The notes under the pieces: generated by a model
Database searches by the model: none
Told to the model about the DNA's origin: nothing
The model's input: the letters and a program-made list of their open reading frames with translations, nothing else
Assembly (NCBI GenBank): GCA_038049695.1
Contig: CP142457.1
Coordinates: 59,330,501-59,394,500 of the forward strand
Length of the DNA: 64,000 nucleotides
Direction of reading: 5' to 3'
Source of the DNA: Cinnamomum chago
Taxonomy: Eukaryota > Streptophyta > Magnoliopsida > Laurales > Lauraceae
In this document: piece after piece, positions 49,212 through 61,200 of the stretch
Numbering within the stretch: the stretch's first letter is position 1
Layout: the number at the start of each line of letters is the position of its first letter
Program-made: the position numbers and the translations under genes

Positions 49212-52200
49212 CCATACAGTTTATGGTGATCACCTGATTTATCTCATCTTTGTAGTTTCATTTAATTCTCTTTCCCATTGTGTTTGTTTCATTTTCCTTT
49301 TACATGTATGAAAGAAAAATGTCCTCAATTTCTTTGAACTTTTGTATGCACTTTTACTGCCAGACAATGAGATGAAAACCATCCGACTAAGAGGAAAAAA
49401 GTTTAGACAATACATAGATAGTGTTTTTCTATGATTTTCTTTGTTGCATGTAAATGTGCACCATCTTTATTGAATTATTATTCAAGGTTTCAAGCATTTG
49501 TTAAATAAAGTTCCATTCCTTTCAACCTTCATGTCACAATATCATTTGTAATGCTTCTCGTAAGGGTTGTAACGAGGATATGCTCCAACTGTTTTCCCAT
49601 CTCTCTGGCCAGTTCTTTATCAATCACCATTGCTAACTTTTCATTGTTCTGCTTTACATTGCCAACACACTGCTTGCTCCAGACATTACTGCACCTAAGA
49701 ATATATGGGTTTTTTTTCTTTTCTTTTTTTTATGTGATAGAACTCTTCAACTTGATCCCAGATTGATGGGCTAAGATAGTAATGATAACTTCTCGGAGGT
49801 CGTCTTTGTGGTTGTCAGAGTTGCAGTATGATTCGGTTACAGCTAAGAATCAAGTTCACAGTATGTAGTTTGTGAATCCATGGTGAACCCAATTTGCTCA
49901 GCTTGGTTTGCCATCAGATCAATCTTTGGCATCCATCTGCTTAGCAAACTGAATCCTTTGATTTATGAATGCCAATTCACCTACCAGACAAAGGCACCTT
50001 GCTCCTTACAGGTATTCTGTTTTATGTTTCAGAGGTTCAACTTCTGCTAATCTAGCCGTAGGTATTGGAGTTGGTCATGGTGGTTCCTGAGAAGAGAGGA
50101 AATTGTGGAAAATAAACCAATTGCTATTAGTAGCAAAATTCACTTACAACACAGAAATGCTGATAGCATGAATTGTCGATTCAATGACTTCCAAAGTTGA
50201 GTTTTGAACAATGGTTCATGTGGTTACCAGTGACGACGGGATTCGCCGAAAGGAAGTTTCGGAAAAGAGAGTTAGTTGCATGTTGGGCCTGTAAACAAGG
50301 TGGTATGGATCGTGCTAATTCACATATTTAAAATCAAGGCACAAGAATCTCACGATCTCGACTTGGCAATCCTCTGGCCCTCTATTTGGAGTAAATGAAG
50401 GGCCTCTAATTGGTTCGTAGACGAACCAATAATGGGTCCATGTCATTATCATAAAACTGGTTTTGGCTCGCTTAAGTCTGGGCAAGCAAGTCGACTTGAC
50501 GGGTCTATGATTTGGGTGAACAGGAGTTTGATCGAGGCCAACTGAGTATTCATTCTGTCAAACTCATTTAACTCAATGTCCTCCCAAGTCGAGTTTTTGA
50601 GGTTACTGTATGTGGGAGGCAATTGGAAGAAGATGTTGTCGGCAAAAATGGCAGGACCCAGTTTTTTTTTTTTTTCAGTAAAATGACCCAGTTAATAATG
50701 TGCTTGCGTCCCATATTTAGTGCTCCACCCGTTTTGATTTTTGGCTTAGAGGAAAATTGTGCCCATTTGTTGACCCATATGGTCTTTAAAAAAAAAAAAT
50801 TTAAAACTAAGTTGGGACGGTGGTGTGGTACTTGTGAAACTACCTATCCACCCGGGGATCAATGATCAAAACAGGACTTGAGGACACTTTGGCAGCTGTA
50901 CTAATAGAGTCAATTAAAATAAAATTGATTTTGAAGAAAGACTAAAATATAAGTATATTATAATGGTATTTTATTTTAAATTTGTTGTTATGGAATTTTT
51001 TTTGGCTTTTTGTATAGAAAAGTGGAGTTTTTTTATATTTTATTAGATAAAGGTGGTGTTTTTTTTTATTTTAATTTTTAAAAATAAAAAAATTTAAATT
51101 AAAATAATTTTAGGTGACATCTGATCTAAAAAAATGGAAACTTTACTAGGTAAAAGTGTCAAATTAGCCGAGGAACTCAGTCCTGCCATGTTGACATCCG
51201 GATCCGGCCTACCCATGTGTGCCAATATTAAACTCGTTTTTACAGCTCGTCCTAATCACCTGGCGACACGACATGAGTAACTGCCTACAGTTGCCCGTCC
51301 CATCTCACGCCCACTACCTGAGTTGTACCAGACCCGACACTCTTAGACTTGGCTTAATGTTTGATTTGATCCTTCTCTTTTTTGGCCTTTTTTTATGATG
51401 TTTTTGGGGCAGTCCTTTCATCACAATATTGATGGGTCAAAGTGATGTCATATTCAGTAGGTATCTTATCCACCAAATGGGTCCCACTGAGCTCTCCCCA
51501 ACGGTACGAATAAATGACTGTATTTTGCATATTTACATTTTGATATAAAGACTTGCATATTTGGAGTTATATCAAAGATGTAATCAGTGTGTATTATTAT
51601 CCACTGTCCGGTTTCATTATAGGTCGTAAATGAAAAATCACATGAATTGAACAACAGTTTCCATCTGTAAACGGAATTTAACCCATGGACCAAACTTTTA
51701 CCAACCACTAAGTATAGAACCAACAATGCAAGCTTGCTTAATGAAAGTAGCCAGCAATTTGGTGAAGCTTCTCACTTGCAGAGTAGTAAAGGCACATTAA
51801 TGGTGGAAGCAGCTCCACCAATTCAATTGAAAAACATGAACACGTGCCTGGAGCAACACGGTAGGTTACCATACAAGACCACTTCTAACAAATTTCACTA
51901 ATACAAGAAGTGTATTATCAATTGGGTCCATTTGGTAATTTACTTTTAAAATAAAGTGGAGTGAAGTGAAATGAAAAAAATGAATAAAATATAAGTAAGT
52001 TATGATGATATTTTGTTTTTAGTTGTTTGGAATGGAATATTTTTGACTTTTTGTATGGGGAAATGTAGACTTTTTGTCTTTTAGTGAGTAAATGTAGTTG
52101 CTTTTTGACTTTTTTTGGAAAAGATGGAGGGAATTTTTGTAAAAAGTGTTTTTGATGGGATGTTTAATTTAACTTGACTTTATTAGTAACTTAACTTTTT

Positions 52201-52934
52201 GATGGAATTTGATTTTTGCGTTTCTATAATTAAATACTTAATAAGAGCTAGTTTGAATCCTCTATGCCTTGGGATGTGGATAACTAGCTCTTTACCTATA
52301 ACTAGGATTTGCTCAATTGGTCGGCAACTCGCTTTGTCACCTAGCTATCGAGAGATGCCACCCTTTGGTTAATTCTACTCTTTCCATCTGTGTGGGCTTT
52401 GGGCAGTTAAAATTGTAGGTAAAAGCCATGAGTATTTTTGTTTTGCCTGTATTTGACTGATATCCACCGTTAGAATATAGAGTGAAAATCCCTTTTTTTT
52501 TTTAATTACGAATATAGAGTGGACTATATGACGCTTAAAAAAATTGCCCATTGAACAATTAGTATAAAATAAAGTAAAATAGAAAAGAAGTGATGATTTT
52601 AGGTTGTCAGAAATTAACGACAGACATTAATTAGATGGAGTTAGAAACTTCATCCACCAAAAACCTCATATCAAGATTGAGTTGTAATACCTCCTGTGTG
52701 AGTGTTGTATGGGATTTGGACTTAACAAAGGCACAACGACTTTCTCTTTGATTTCTGTTTACAAAAACGTGTTATTATAAAGACAAATTTGTCAAGCAAG
52801 ATTTCTTGCTTAACTTTCCTCTGGACAGTCACTTCCCACAATCTGTCACTACAGGGCACTATTTTGGAGTCCCAAGGAAAAAATATTAAATTGGTTATCT
52901 TCAAACATGGGAGAAACCACTTTTTTTTTTTTTA
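49212..52934. other. Intergenic, downstream of COG4
   Basis: Bases 49212 to about 49520 should be the COG4 3' region. The rest has no recognised gene. Two T-rich segments, about 50895-51160 and 51930-52200, share AAAATATAAGTA, GGTATTTTATTTT or GATATTTTGTTTT, TTGACTTTTTGTAT-like and GGAATTTT motifs in the same order, so they are probably copies of one old repeat. Confidence 0.4.
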
Positions 52935-53427
52935 AGGGCACGTTTGTATAGAGGCAACTTCTATGAAAATATGAAATTGCCACATCAGCAAATTCTATGA
53001 TTTTTAAATACCTCGGAAAAGATTTTCTAAGGAAGTTAGAAATTTATATTTGGTGCAAAAAGTTTTTCCTCGATGAATTGGTACTAATGTTGTTTGGTGT
53101 GTCTATAGATTTCTTTAGTGAAGACTATATTTTTGTAAAAATTACTAGGTGGGTGAGTCTGTGTGTGTGTGGGGTGGGGTGGGGTGGGGTGGGGGAAGAA
53201 AGATGGTGGTTGGATAGGAGTGAGAAAATGGGGGTTGGTTTTTTGTGGAAATGAACTTCTCATATTCTTCATAGAAAGTCTATTTTCATGTTTAGAAAGA
53301 AAAAAGTTGACGTGACGAAAAAACAATATCGCGAAAAATTGCAGCACCAGATACATGAAAAATGAGTTTTTCATAGAAAAAAGCTACCTCCATTTCTGCA
53401 TAAATGAGTTACACAAACATGACCTTT
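52935..53427. mobile_element. MITE-like element
   Basis: The left end (AAGGGCACGTTTGTATAGAG, then TTCTATGAAAA) is mirrored by the right end (TTTTCATAGAAAAAAGC, then ACACAAACATGACCTT). The repeats are imperfect and the flanking duplication could not be read, so the superfamily is left open. It contains the G-rich run at 53171-53195. Confidence 0.5.
53171..53195 (+). repeat. GGGGT tandem run, potential G-quadruplex
   Basis: Four GGGGT units followed by five G, next to a (GT)n run. With at least four G-tracts of four bases separated by single T, it meets the usual sequence rule for a G-quadruplex on the plus strand. It lies inside a MITE-like repeat, far from any gene start. Confidence 0.85.
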
Positions 53428-54596
53428 AGGTTAGAAGTTTTTCCTATTCTTTTCATGCGCAGGGTCAAAAGTTTGGACCGCTTTCTAAGACAAGGCAGAA
53501 ATAGGAACCAACAAAAGCAAAGATCCGGGTTTACCGTTAAACAAAATGAGTTGATTGAGGAGGCATGAATAGGTTTCATGATTCCGAGGGGTTGATGATC
53601 CGCATTACCACCGTTTCCACTCATTCGCTTGGAAATCACTCAAAAATACAAGCAATCATTCAAAACTAAAAAAATTTAAAGTAATCGTCATAATCTGACG
53701 ACCGAATAGAAGTTCTTTTGTGGTCCATTTTTCACCCTAAGTAGACCCTTTCTTTAATTGATCCAAACGGTTTTTGGTAAATTCACACTCAGTTAAATTT
53801 CATGAGTCCAGGTCTACTGAGGTAAAACTTTACGGTCACTATTAGTGGCTCATTCACGGTCGGCAACGTCACCAAAGACAGCCAGTCATGTATTATACTG
53901 CGGCTGTCCGCAATAACGTGGCGTATCCTAAGTGGTCAACTGAAGGTCACTGTGTGTAGTTCCACTTAGAGGATTCCGATTCATTTCATATAGATGTTTA
54001 ACAAGGATCCTCTTTTAAGGCTTTGACCTAAAGAAATACTGAGTTAGAAGACTCTATAATGGGGCCATGCATTGAAATTAGAATTGTTCAATATAAACAC
54101 CCAAGGTATATAGGGTATGTTTAAATTTTATTAATTGGGGTTTGTCACACCATTGGATTAACCATTTGGTGAAAAATACGAAAAAAAAGTGGGGACCTAC
54201 ATTAACCGGGGTAAGTTGTTGGAATAGGAGTTCCCAATGGGGACGTCATAATAGGATGAGTCCGAAAAAATAAAGTAAAATAAATAAATAGTAGGGGCTA
54301 TCATTGGTTTTCTTTATTCGTATCATGCATTCATGATGCTTGCAACATTTTCGGATGTAGTATACTCCATTCAGTCCCATGGTTAGTGCATTTAGCATTA
54401 TTACTCTCTATTGTCATGAATGTGTTGGTTTTGAAGGGTTGCTTTTAGTACACCTGTCCGTCCTTTTAATTTCTAGAAAGTTCATAACATAAAATAAAAA
54501 AAGAAAAAAAAACTGCCTTTTGTTTAAATGTTCAGTTTAAAATCATTCCTTGATTATTTTAGATGGTTCAAATCCTGTTAGACTAGTTTAAATTAG
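53428..54596. other. Intergenic, nothing recognised
   Basis: AT-rich sequence with short open frames only. No gene, RNA or element with readable ends was found. Confidence 0.4.
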
Positions 54597-54757
54597 ATTT
54601 TTTTCTTGTTTTTTACTATCGGAGGGTTCCAACTCTTTGGGATTCAGAGGGAAGTCAGACAAACTCTCATGTAGCCCCAGTGTGGTAGTGCAGTTACGAA
54701 CCTAAAACCTTCAAGTGCATACCGTAATCTTATGCCAACTAAGCTATCTTGGGGTTC
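54597..54757 (-). mobile_element. SINE (type 2 head) with a 12 bp target duplication
   Basis: AGTTTAAATTAG is exactly repeated at 54585-54596 and 54758-54769. Between them, read on the minus strand, are an A-box-like tRNA head (TAGCTTAGTTGGC), a B-box-like segment (GGTTCGTAACT), the shared body and an A-rich tail. The exact duplication suggests a fairly recent insertion. Confidence 0.85.
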
Positions 54758-56020
54758 AGTTTAAATTAGTTTTGACATGTGTTTATTTTATAATACTCTT
54801 CATTTACAAATTACAATACACATTTTCCAACCACTAATACTTCCCTTTTCCCAAACTACCCCAACATTGGAGTTGAGGTCATTGACTCGTCACTCACCGT
54901 TTGAATGATATCAACATATACCATCTGAATTGTCTCTCTATGTAATCTTATCTAAACTTATAAACCATCTAATCACTTTAGCCAACAAGTGACCACATCG
55001 TTTCCGAAAATGACTACACAGTGATTAAAGATTCCCTGAAATAAAAAATGTTGATTGTAGTGATGTTTACTGTCTGGGCTTTTTCTTCAAGTGAAGCTAC
55101 CACACCTCCTTAATCTCTGGTTGGATTGGTGGGATTATTACAGGCGACCTTAATCTTCGTCTTGTTATTGTCATGCTTACAGTTCTTTACTTTGGAACTG
55201 AGTTTGACAAACTTTACGAAAATGGGTGTTTGAATTTGAGTGACCACCGGTCCACCACACCGTTTTGGTCTTGGTGGAACTCACTGCCCATCCATACTCT
55301 GCTTTCTTTGTGACCACTGCACTTTCACAGAGGTAGGTATGTTTTCCACACGGGTTTCCTTGAAAAAATGACTTTGAGTGCGTTTGGGTACAGCATTGTC
55401 AGAGACCCCGATCTTAATAATTTCTCATCTCATGTGGGTATTGGAAGATTTTCAAAGTTTCCGCAGAATGTGGCAAAAATTAAGAAATTTCAAAAGTAGG
55501 GAAATCAATTCCAAGCATGTAGAATCATACTTCGGATAAATAAATGTATCGTTCCAATTTTATTATATGTCTTGATTTATGACAATAATATTGAATAATT
55601 TACTACCATCTTTTTCGTATGAGTTATTGTGTTAATCTCAGTATTTGTATTGATTTAAGAATCCAGTGTACAGGGAGATTGCAAAGAATTCCTTCAGTAG
55701 TTTATCACTCTTGGTGTTTTTTTTTTTTTTTCTTTTTTAAAGCTTTGAGAGGAAAAAATGGAAATCCATGAAGATGGTGGAAAACTGAACTTATGAATAA
55801 ATGCTTGAAATGATACCTTTGAATGAAAATAGAAAGGAGGAGAAAAAGGGAGCGAAAAAAAGTCGCCCACAATGACAAAGAAAGTATAAAAGAAGAGCCT
55901 CTAGTTTTTTGGGTAAAAAAACACACACTAGAGCCTCTAGTTATTATGAAGTTATCCAGGAAACTAAATGCCAAAAGGAGGAGCCGTAGCTTGGGATAAA
56001 TCACCACTCAGCCAAGGGGA

Positions 56021-56240
56021 TTTTTTTTTTATTTGCTAATAGAGGGTTTCCGACTGGGTCAATCTATCCAAACCTAGAGAGAAGCCGAGTAAAACCCATG
56101 TGGCTCCCAAGTGGTAGCACAAGCAGACTTAACCTTCAGTTCTTGAAGAGGGGAGAACCAGAGGTCGATACCAAGACCTCTAACTCCGGAAGATGAATGA
56201 ACCGTGGTCTTGACCACTTTGCCAACCCCTCTTGGTAGTT
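56021..56240 (-). mobile_element. SINE (type 1 head) with an 11 bp target duplication
   Basis: AGCCAAGGGGA is exactly repeated at 56010-56020 and 56241-56251. On the minus strand the element begins AACTACCAAGAGGGGTTGGC, has an A-box-like AAAGTGGTCAAGACC and a B-box-like GGTATCGACCTC, then the shared body and a poly(A) run. It is the best-preserved copy of this type in the window. Confidence 0.88.
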
Positions 56241-56251
56241 AGCCAAGGGGA

Positions 56252-58249
56252 GTTGATAAACAAATTAACCATCTAATGCATATGGTATCCTGCTCTCAAA
56301 GTGAAAGAAAGAAAAGCATGGACAAATGCAGGGAAAAATGAAGTTTTTATTTTTATTTTGTTTAAGGACATACGGAGATCTTTGATTCAACAGTACTAAT
56401 CCCCCGGATGATGCCCATTCAAAGAGAGAATTAACTGTTTTAAATGTTAAACGGTGCAACTGGGTCCCTTTTAATCCTCGGTCAACGAATTAGAGAAAAA
56501 GAACTTTGATGGGATGTATAAACTATAAAGGAAAAGAAAGCATGGGCCCGGTGATTTTAAAACTTGTGAAACAGCGAATGGGTATGAATGAGGCCATCTT
56601 CCTACACATTTTCGTGGCGATCTGATTTTGTTCTCAAGACAGCTTTCGTTTGTATGTGCTGTACCTTCAATTTCATTTACAACTCTTGAATTTGATAGTT
56701 GGTAAAGTAAAGTATTTTTGTGGGGTGAGACTTTACTTTTTCTTTGTTACGACCCAAAAAAAATATGAATAAAATAAGAATTTTTTCTCACATTTTCCAC
56801 TTTAGCTCTTGAAAAGCATACTGGGAGAATTTTATGGAGACATTTCACAAACTGAATATCAAAGTGTTTTGTAGGTGGAAACAAACCTTACTAGCAAACA
56901 AGGCAACCATGGTTTGGATGTATTCCAAAATTGAATTCATTTCAATATATTGACAGAATGTATTGATTGTCCTGCTTTGCATTTGAGATACACAGAAACT
57001 AAATAAGTGCAGAAAAATATACAGCAACTAGGCATTCTTCCAATGCTTGGAATTCAGTTGACTTCTACTAAATTATCTCCAACTATCATCATCTTAAATT
57101 GGCCTTAACAGACAAAATAACCATTACTGCATCATCTTCTCTTCCCATGCTTTCGAATCCTTCTTATGCTAAGGTTCCCTTTGAATCGCTGATTGCATAA
57201 AAGGAAAATCAAAAAACAGATCGAGGGTCGCTCGTAAACAACTCAGATTGTCTGAATGCGTGAAAAATCAGTTACGCATTAAATGACCTATCCTTTATGC
57301 ATTAAATGAGCTATCCAAGCCAACGTTTAGTAGTTTATATGTAAATGACCAATGAAAGGTAACTAAGTGCAAGAAAAGTTAGTTTTGAATGTTTTTCTCA
57401 TTATACAGCAACAGAGCACCAAACATGGTTTGAACCAGCCAACTCATGGTTTGACGACTGGAAATCTTTCAAGACCACTATGGTTCTGATTCTTTAGTGA
57501 AATTTCTGCTAGAAATTTATCATGTATAGGAATTTCTGAACATGATATGATAGGCCGTCCTCTGAAATTTCTGAATTCTATATTTCTTAACTAGCATTTT
57601 CAAATTTCAGCTAAATAAAAAGTCACCTTTGGGAATTTAGGCACTCCTTGTACATTTGGTAGAATTTATGGATGCTCAAATCCAAAGAAACATCCAAAAA
57701 TTCCACTTTATATGAGAATTCAGGAAATTCCCAAATAGAAATTCCTATATAGAAACAGGCCCTATTATGGATCACCAGATTTTTGAGAATCTGACTGACC
57801 TTTCATATTTTACTCTGTTTGGATCTTAGTAAACTGGACTTTGAATAACTTGAATTTTTTCACATAAATAAAGCAGGGAACCTACTACTTTTTACCCATT
57901 CCATTCCATTTTCAAAATAGAAAAAGCCACCCATGTGGGACAGTGGGAAAAGGACAGATTAGGAATTTCGTAAATCTATCGTGACTTTTTCGCCGCTCTC
58001 GTCTTTTTAAACAAACTTCCATTAACACGCATTTCTCCATCACTGATGCGCGTTGGGCGTGCATTGTATATGGAATTTGAAATGAATGCTTGATTTGGCA
58101 GAATGTTTGTTTCCCAGTTTGCTTTTCTCTGAAAGCTAAAGATTAAAAGGAAAAGAAGAAAAAAGCAGCATTGCCAGCTTCTGCTTGAGATTGTTGTGTT
58201 CTAGGCACTGATCTCAGCAGCAGCAGAAGAAGCAGCAGCATTTCAGTTA
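56252..58249. other. Intergenic, upstream of the galactosyltransferase
   Basis: No gene was recognised. Many copies of AAATTTC and its complement occur at 57490-57760, which may be an old inverted-repeat element. Bases 58213-58245, with CAG repeats, should be in the 5' untranslated region of the next gene. Confidence 0.4.
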
Positions 58250-61200
58250 ATGGGGCTGATCCTTGCAACGAGACAGCAAAGGGGAGGGGAGAGCAGTGGT
58301 GTCTCCACCAGATGGGTTGCTCTTTTCTGCATCTTCAGCTTCTGCTTTGGGGCTTTCATCATCAATAGGTACTGTTTTCTTTCTGTGGGTCTCGTTTACA
58401 TGCGGAGAAAACTGTCTACAATTCAAATTCGGACATGGGAAACTTTCTTCTTCTTTTTTTTTTGTTTTCTCTTCATGTTTTATTCACCTTGTCTCCACAG
58501 TCCTCAACCAAACACAGTTTCATCTTCTTGTTATGGAATGTTGAAATCTCAGATTTCAGATTCCGGTTTTGGGTTTCGGAATTCATGGGCTATTGCTGTT
58601 CTTGAGATTGGTGGGTTTTTTTTTTTTAGTTTATCAGTTTTGGGAGGGAAGGTTTGCAACTGGATTCTGATAATGGGTTTGGGTTTTTGTTTCTGAGCAT
58701 ATAGAATTAACTGTTTGAATCTCTGTCTTTCTCTGTGTTGTGATTATGGTATGAATAAAGTTGCTGAGTTTTCTCTCACCATCAACCAGTGGCAAATTGG
58801 CCATTTGGCCTAGGAAATTAATTAGCTTTTCGACCTCTTTGGCTGTCATTTGAAGCAGCATGTAAAACAAATTTGCATTGTTGGTCTCCCTGTCTTTCAC
58901 CAAAATTCATATCCATTTCCTTATAGTTAGGAACAAAATGGGACCTGGTTGCAGTTTAAGCAGAGAAACATCCTGTGTGTATTGCTAGTCATTGCACATC
59001 TGAATGTACCCTTAATCTAGTTTTCGATTATGCAATACTATAATGAAGTTTTCAGTTAGCATAATGAACTCTACATTTAGGTCTAATTTGCTGATTATAT
59101 GGTGTTTTTTTTTTTTTGTTTTTGGTTTTGAGAGGGCATTGAGCATGCACATTGTTCTGGATGGATTAAAACCTATAGGAGCTTTGGTTTTAGAGGAAGG
59201 GAGTGAGACAAGAAACTAGTTTGTGTTATCTATGCATTTGGAATCTGATTTGGAGGGGAAAGTAAGTTGCACTTTCTCCATTGTCTCCTAATGAACATGA
59301 AACTTGATTTCCCTTACCAAGACTGAATCACTGAATGCACTGTTTTTCTCCAGTTAGATGGAAAAAGAGATTTTATCTCCCTTAATTTTCGAACACAAAG
59401 GGTTGGATACCTTGGTTTATCCACCCTGGAGATTATGGAACATCAACATTGGGTGTGCTCTATATCATTAAGCAACGGCAATGTATGAAAATAGAAGCAA
59501 ATCAATGCACGTGATCTGACGTTTAAGTGGTTATTCAATCATGTCCCCAATTAAAGTGGCTTCAATTTGTTTTATTTTTATTTTTATTTCTGTGTATGTA
59601 TGTTTTGCGTATAATTGTGTTTCTGCCCTTGCTCCAATAGGCATTATTATCTACAGCAGCAGTGCATGTGTTTCTTGTCCAGTTTTCATTTCTGAAAGAG
59701 TACGCTAGGACTTTTCAACCCTTCTTTGAAATTTCCCATTCACAAATTTGTGGTGATTCTTCAAATGTATATCATATTGAATATTACCAATTATTCTTGT
59801 AGTCTCCTATACTTGTCTTACAAGGAATCCAGTGAGACTTGTTTGCCTTTTCTTTTTATAAGGCACTGACGGTCAATATATCCCTATTCTGACCAAGGGT
59901 TGAACCTGGTACCCTGTACCACCAATTGGAGGACTTTTGATGTCCCTTTACTAGCTGAACTACCACACGTTTGCATTTCTTTAATTGCTACCCTCATGTT
60001 TCCAGTCCACTTTGCACAATATTGTATCTGGTGGAGGTTTGACCATTTTCTCATGCCTTCTCTGTAGGTTACACAGTTTTCCTAATCCAGTTGAAGTAGA
60101 TACCAGGGTTTCATCTGTGAAAAAATATAAAGAGGGAAACACTGAACCCATGATTGATTGTGAAAACAAGGTACACTACTACCAGTATAACTTATAGAAG
60201 CATGTGGTACTGTCAATCTGCACTCATGTAGACACATTTGCATGCATGTTGTGCATGGTCATTGGGTGCAGGCATGCGTGCACATATTGATCTTTCTTTT
60301 TCTTTATATCTCAGGATATTTCTATACAAGCAGGAGATATTCTTACACAAGTTTCGCAAACTCATGACATAATTATGTAATTTTCTGTATTTCTTCCGCA
60401 TATTTGTTGCTACATCTAAGTTATTTCACTTGTCATTTCTCTTTTTTTAATATATAATTAAGTTACAACCTTCACTTCACAATAAAAGCGATAAGAGTTG
60501 CTTTTAGGAGGTAAAATGATATGTGCATGTCACAATACTTCAGGACATTAGAGAAAACAATCTCCACGCTAGAGATGCAGCTGGCTGCTGCTAGAGCTGC
60601 ACAAGCTAGTAATCAGGATGGATCCCCTATGGTTACAAAACCAGGAACTGAGCAAATTAAGGAGCGCAAGAAAGTTTTCTTTGTCGTGGGAATCATGACT
60701 GCGTTTAGCAGCAGAAAGCGCCGGGACTCAATCAGAGAAACCTGGATGCCTCAAGGTCTGATGCTTGAAATTCTAGAATTTTGTCGATTAAGAATAAATG
60801 TGGTATTGTTGGTATATTAAATTTGTGACATTTTCTGGTTATCAGGAGAGACTTTAAAGAAACTGGAAAGAGAGAAGGGAATTGTCATGCGGTTTGTTAT
60901 TGGCCACAGGTATTTTTCTTTTTCTTTTGCATGTGTATTGAGAGATGAAAAGGATATTAATGCGAGTGCTACTATTGAGGATCTTCATTTGATACACGTC
61001 AATGCTGCACATTTGTGCAGGATATATATAGGCCATCCATCAACGAGCAGATACCAGATCATCGTTGCCGTCATCATTACCATCTTATCATCTTAATGAT
61101 TATTGGTAAACCTATGTCTTATTATCCCATTTTGGAAAAAAAAAAAAGAGCCTAAGAACTTGAAGTTTCAACTCCTCTAAATGACGAATGATCTACTAGG

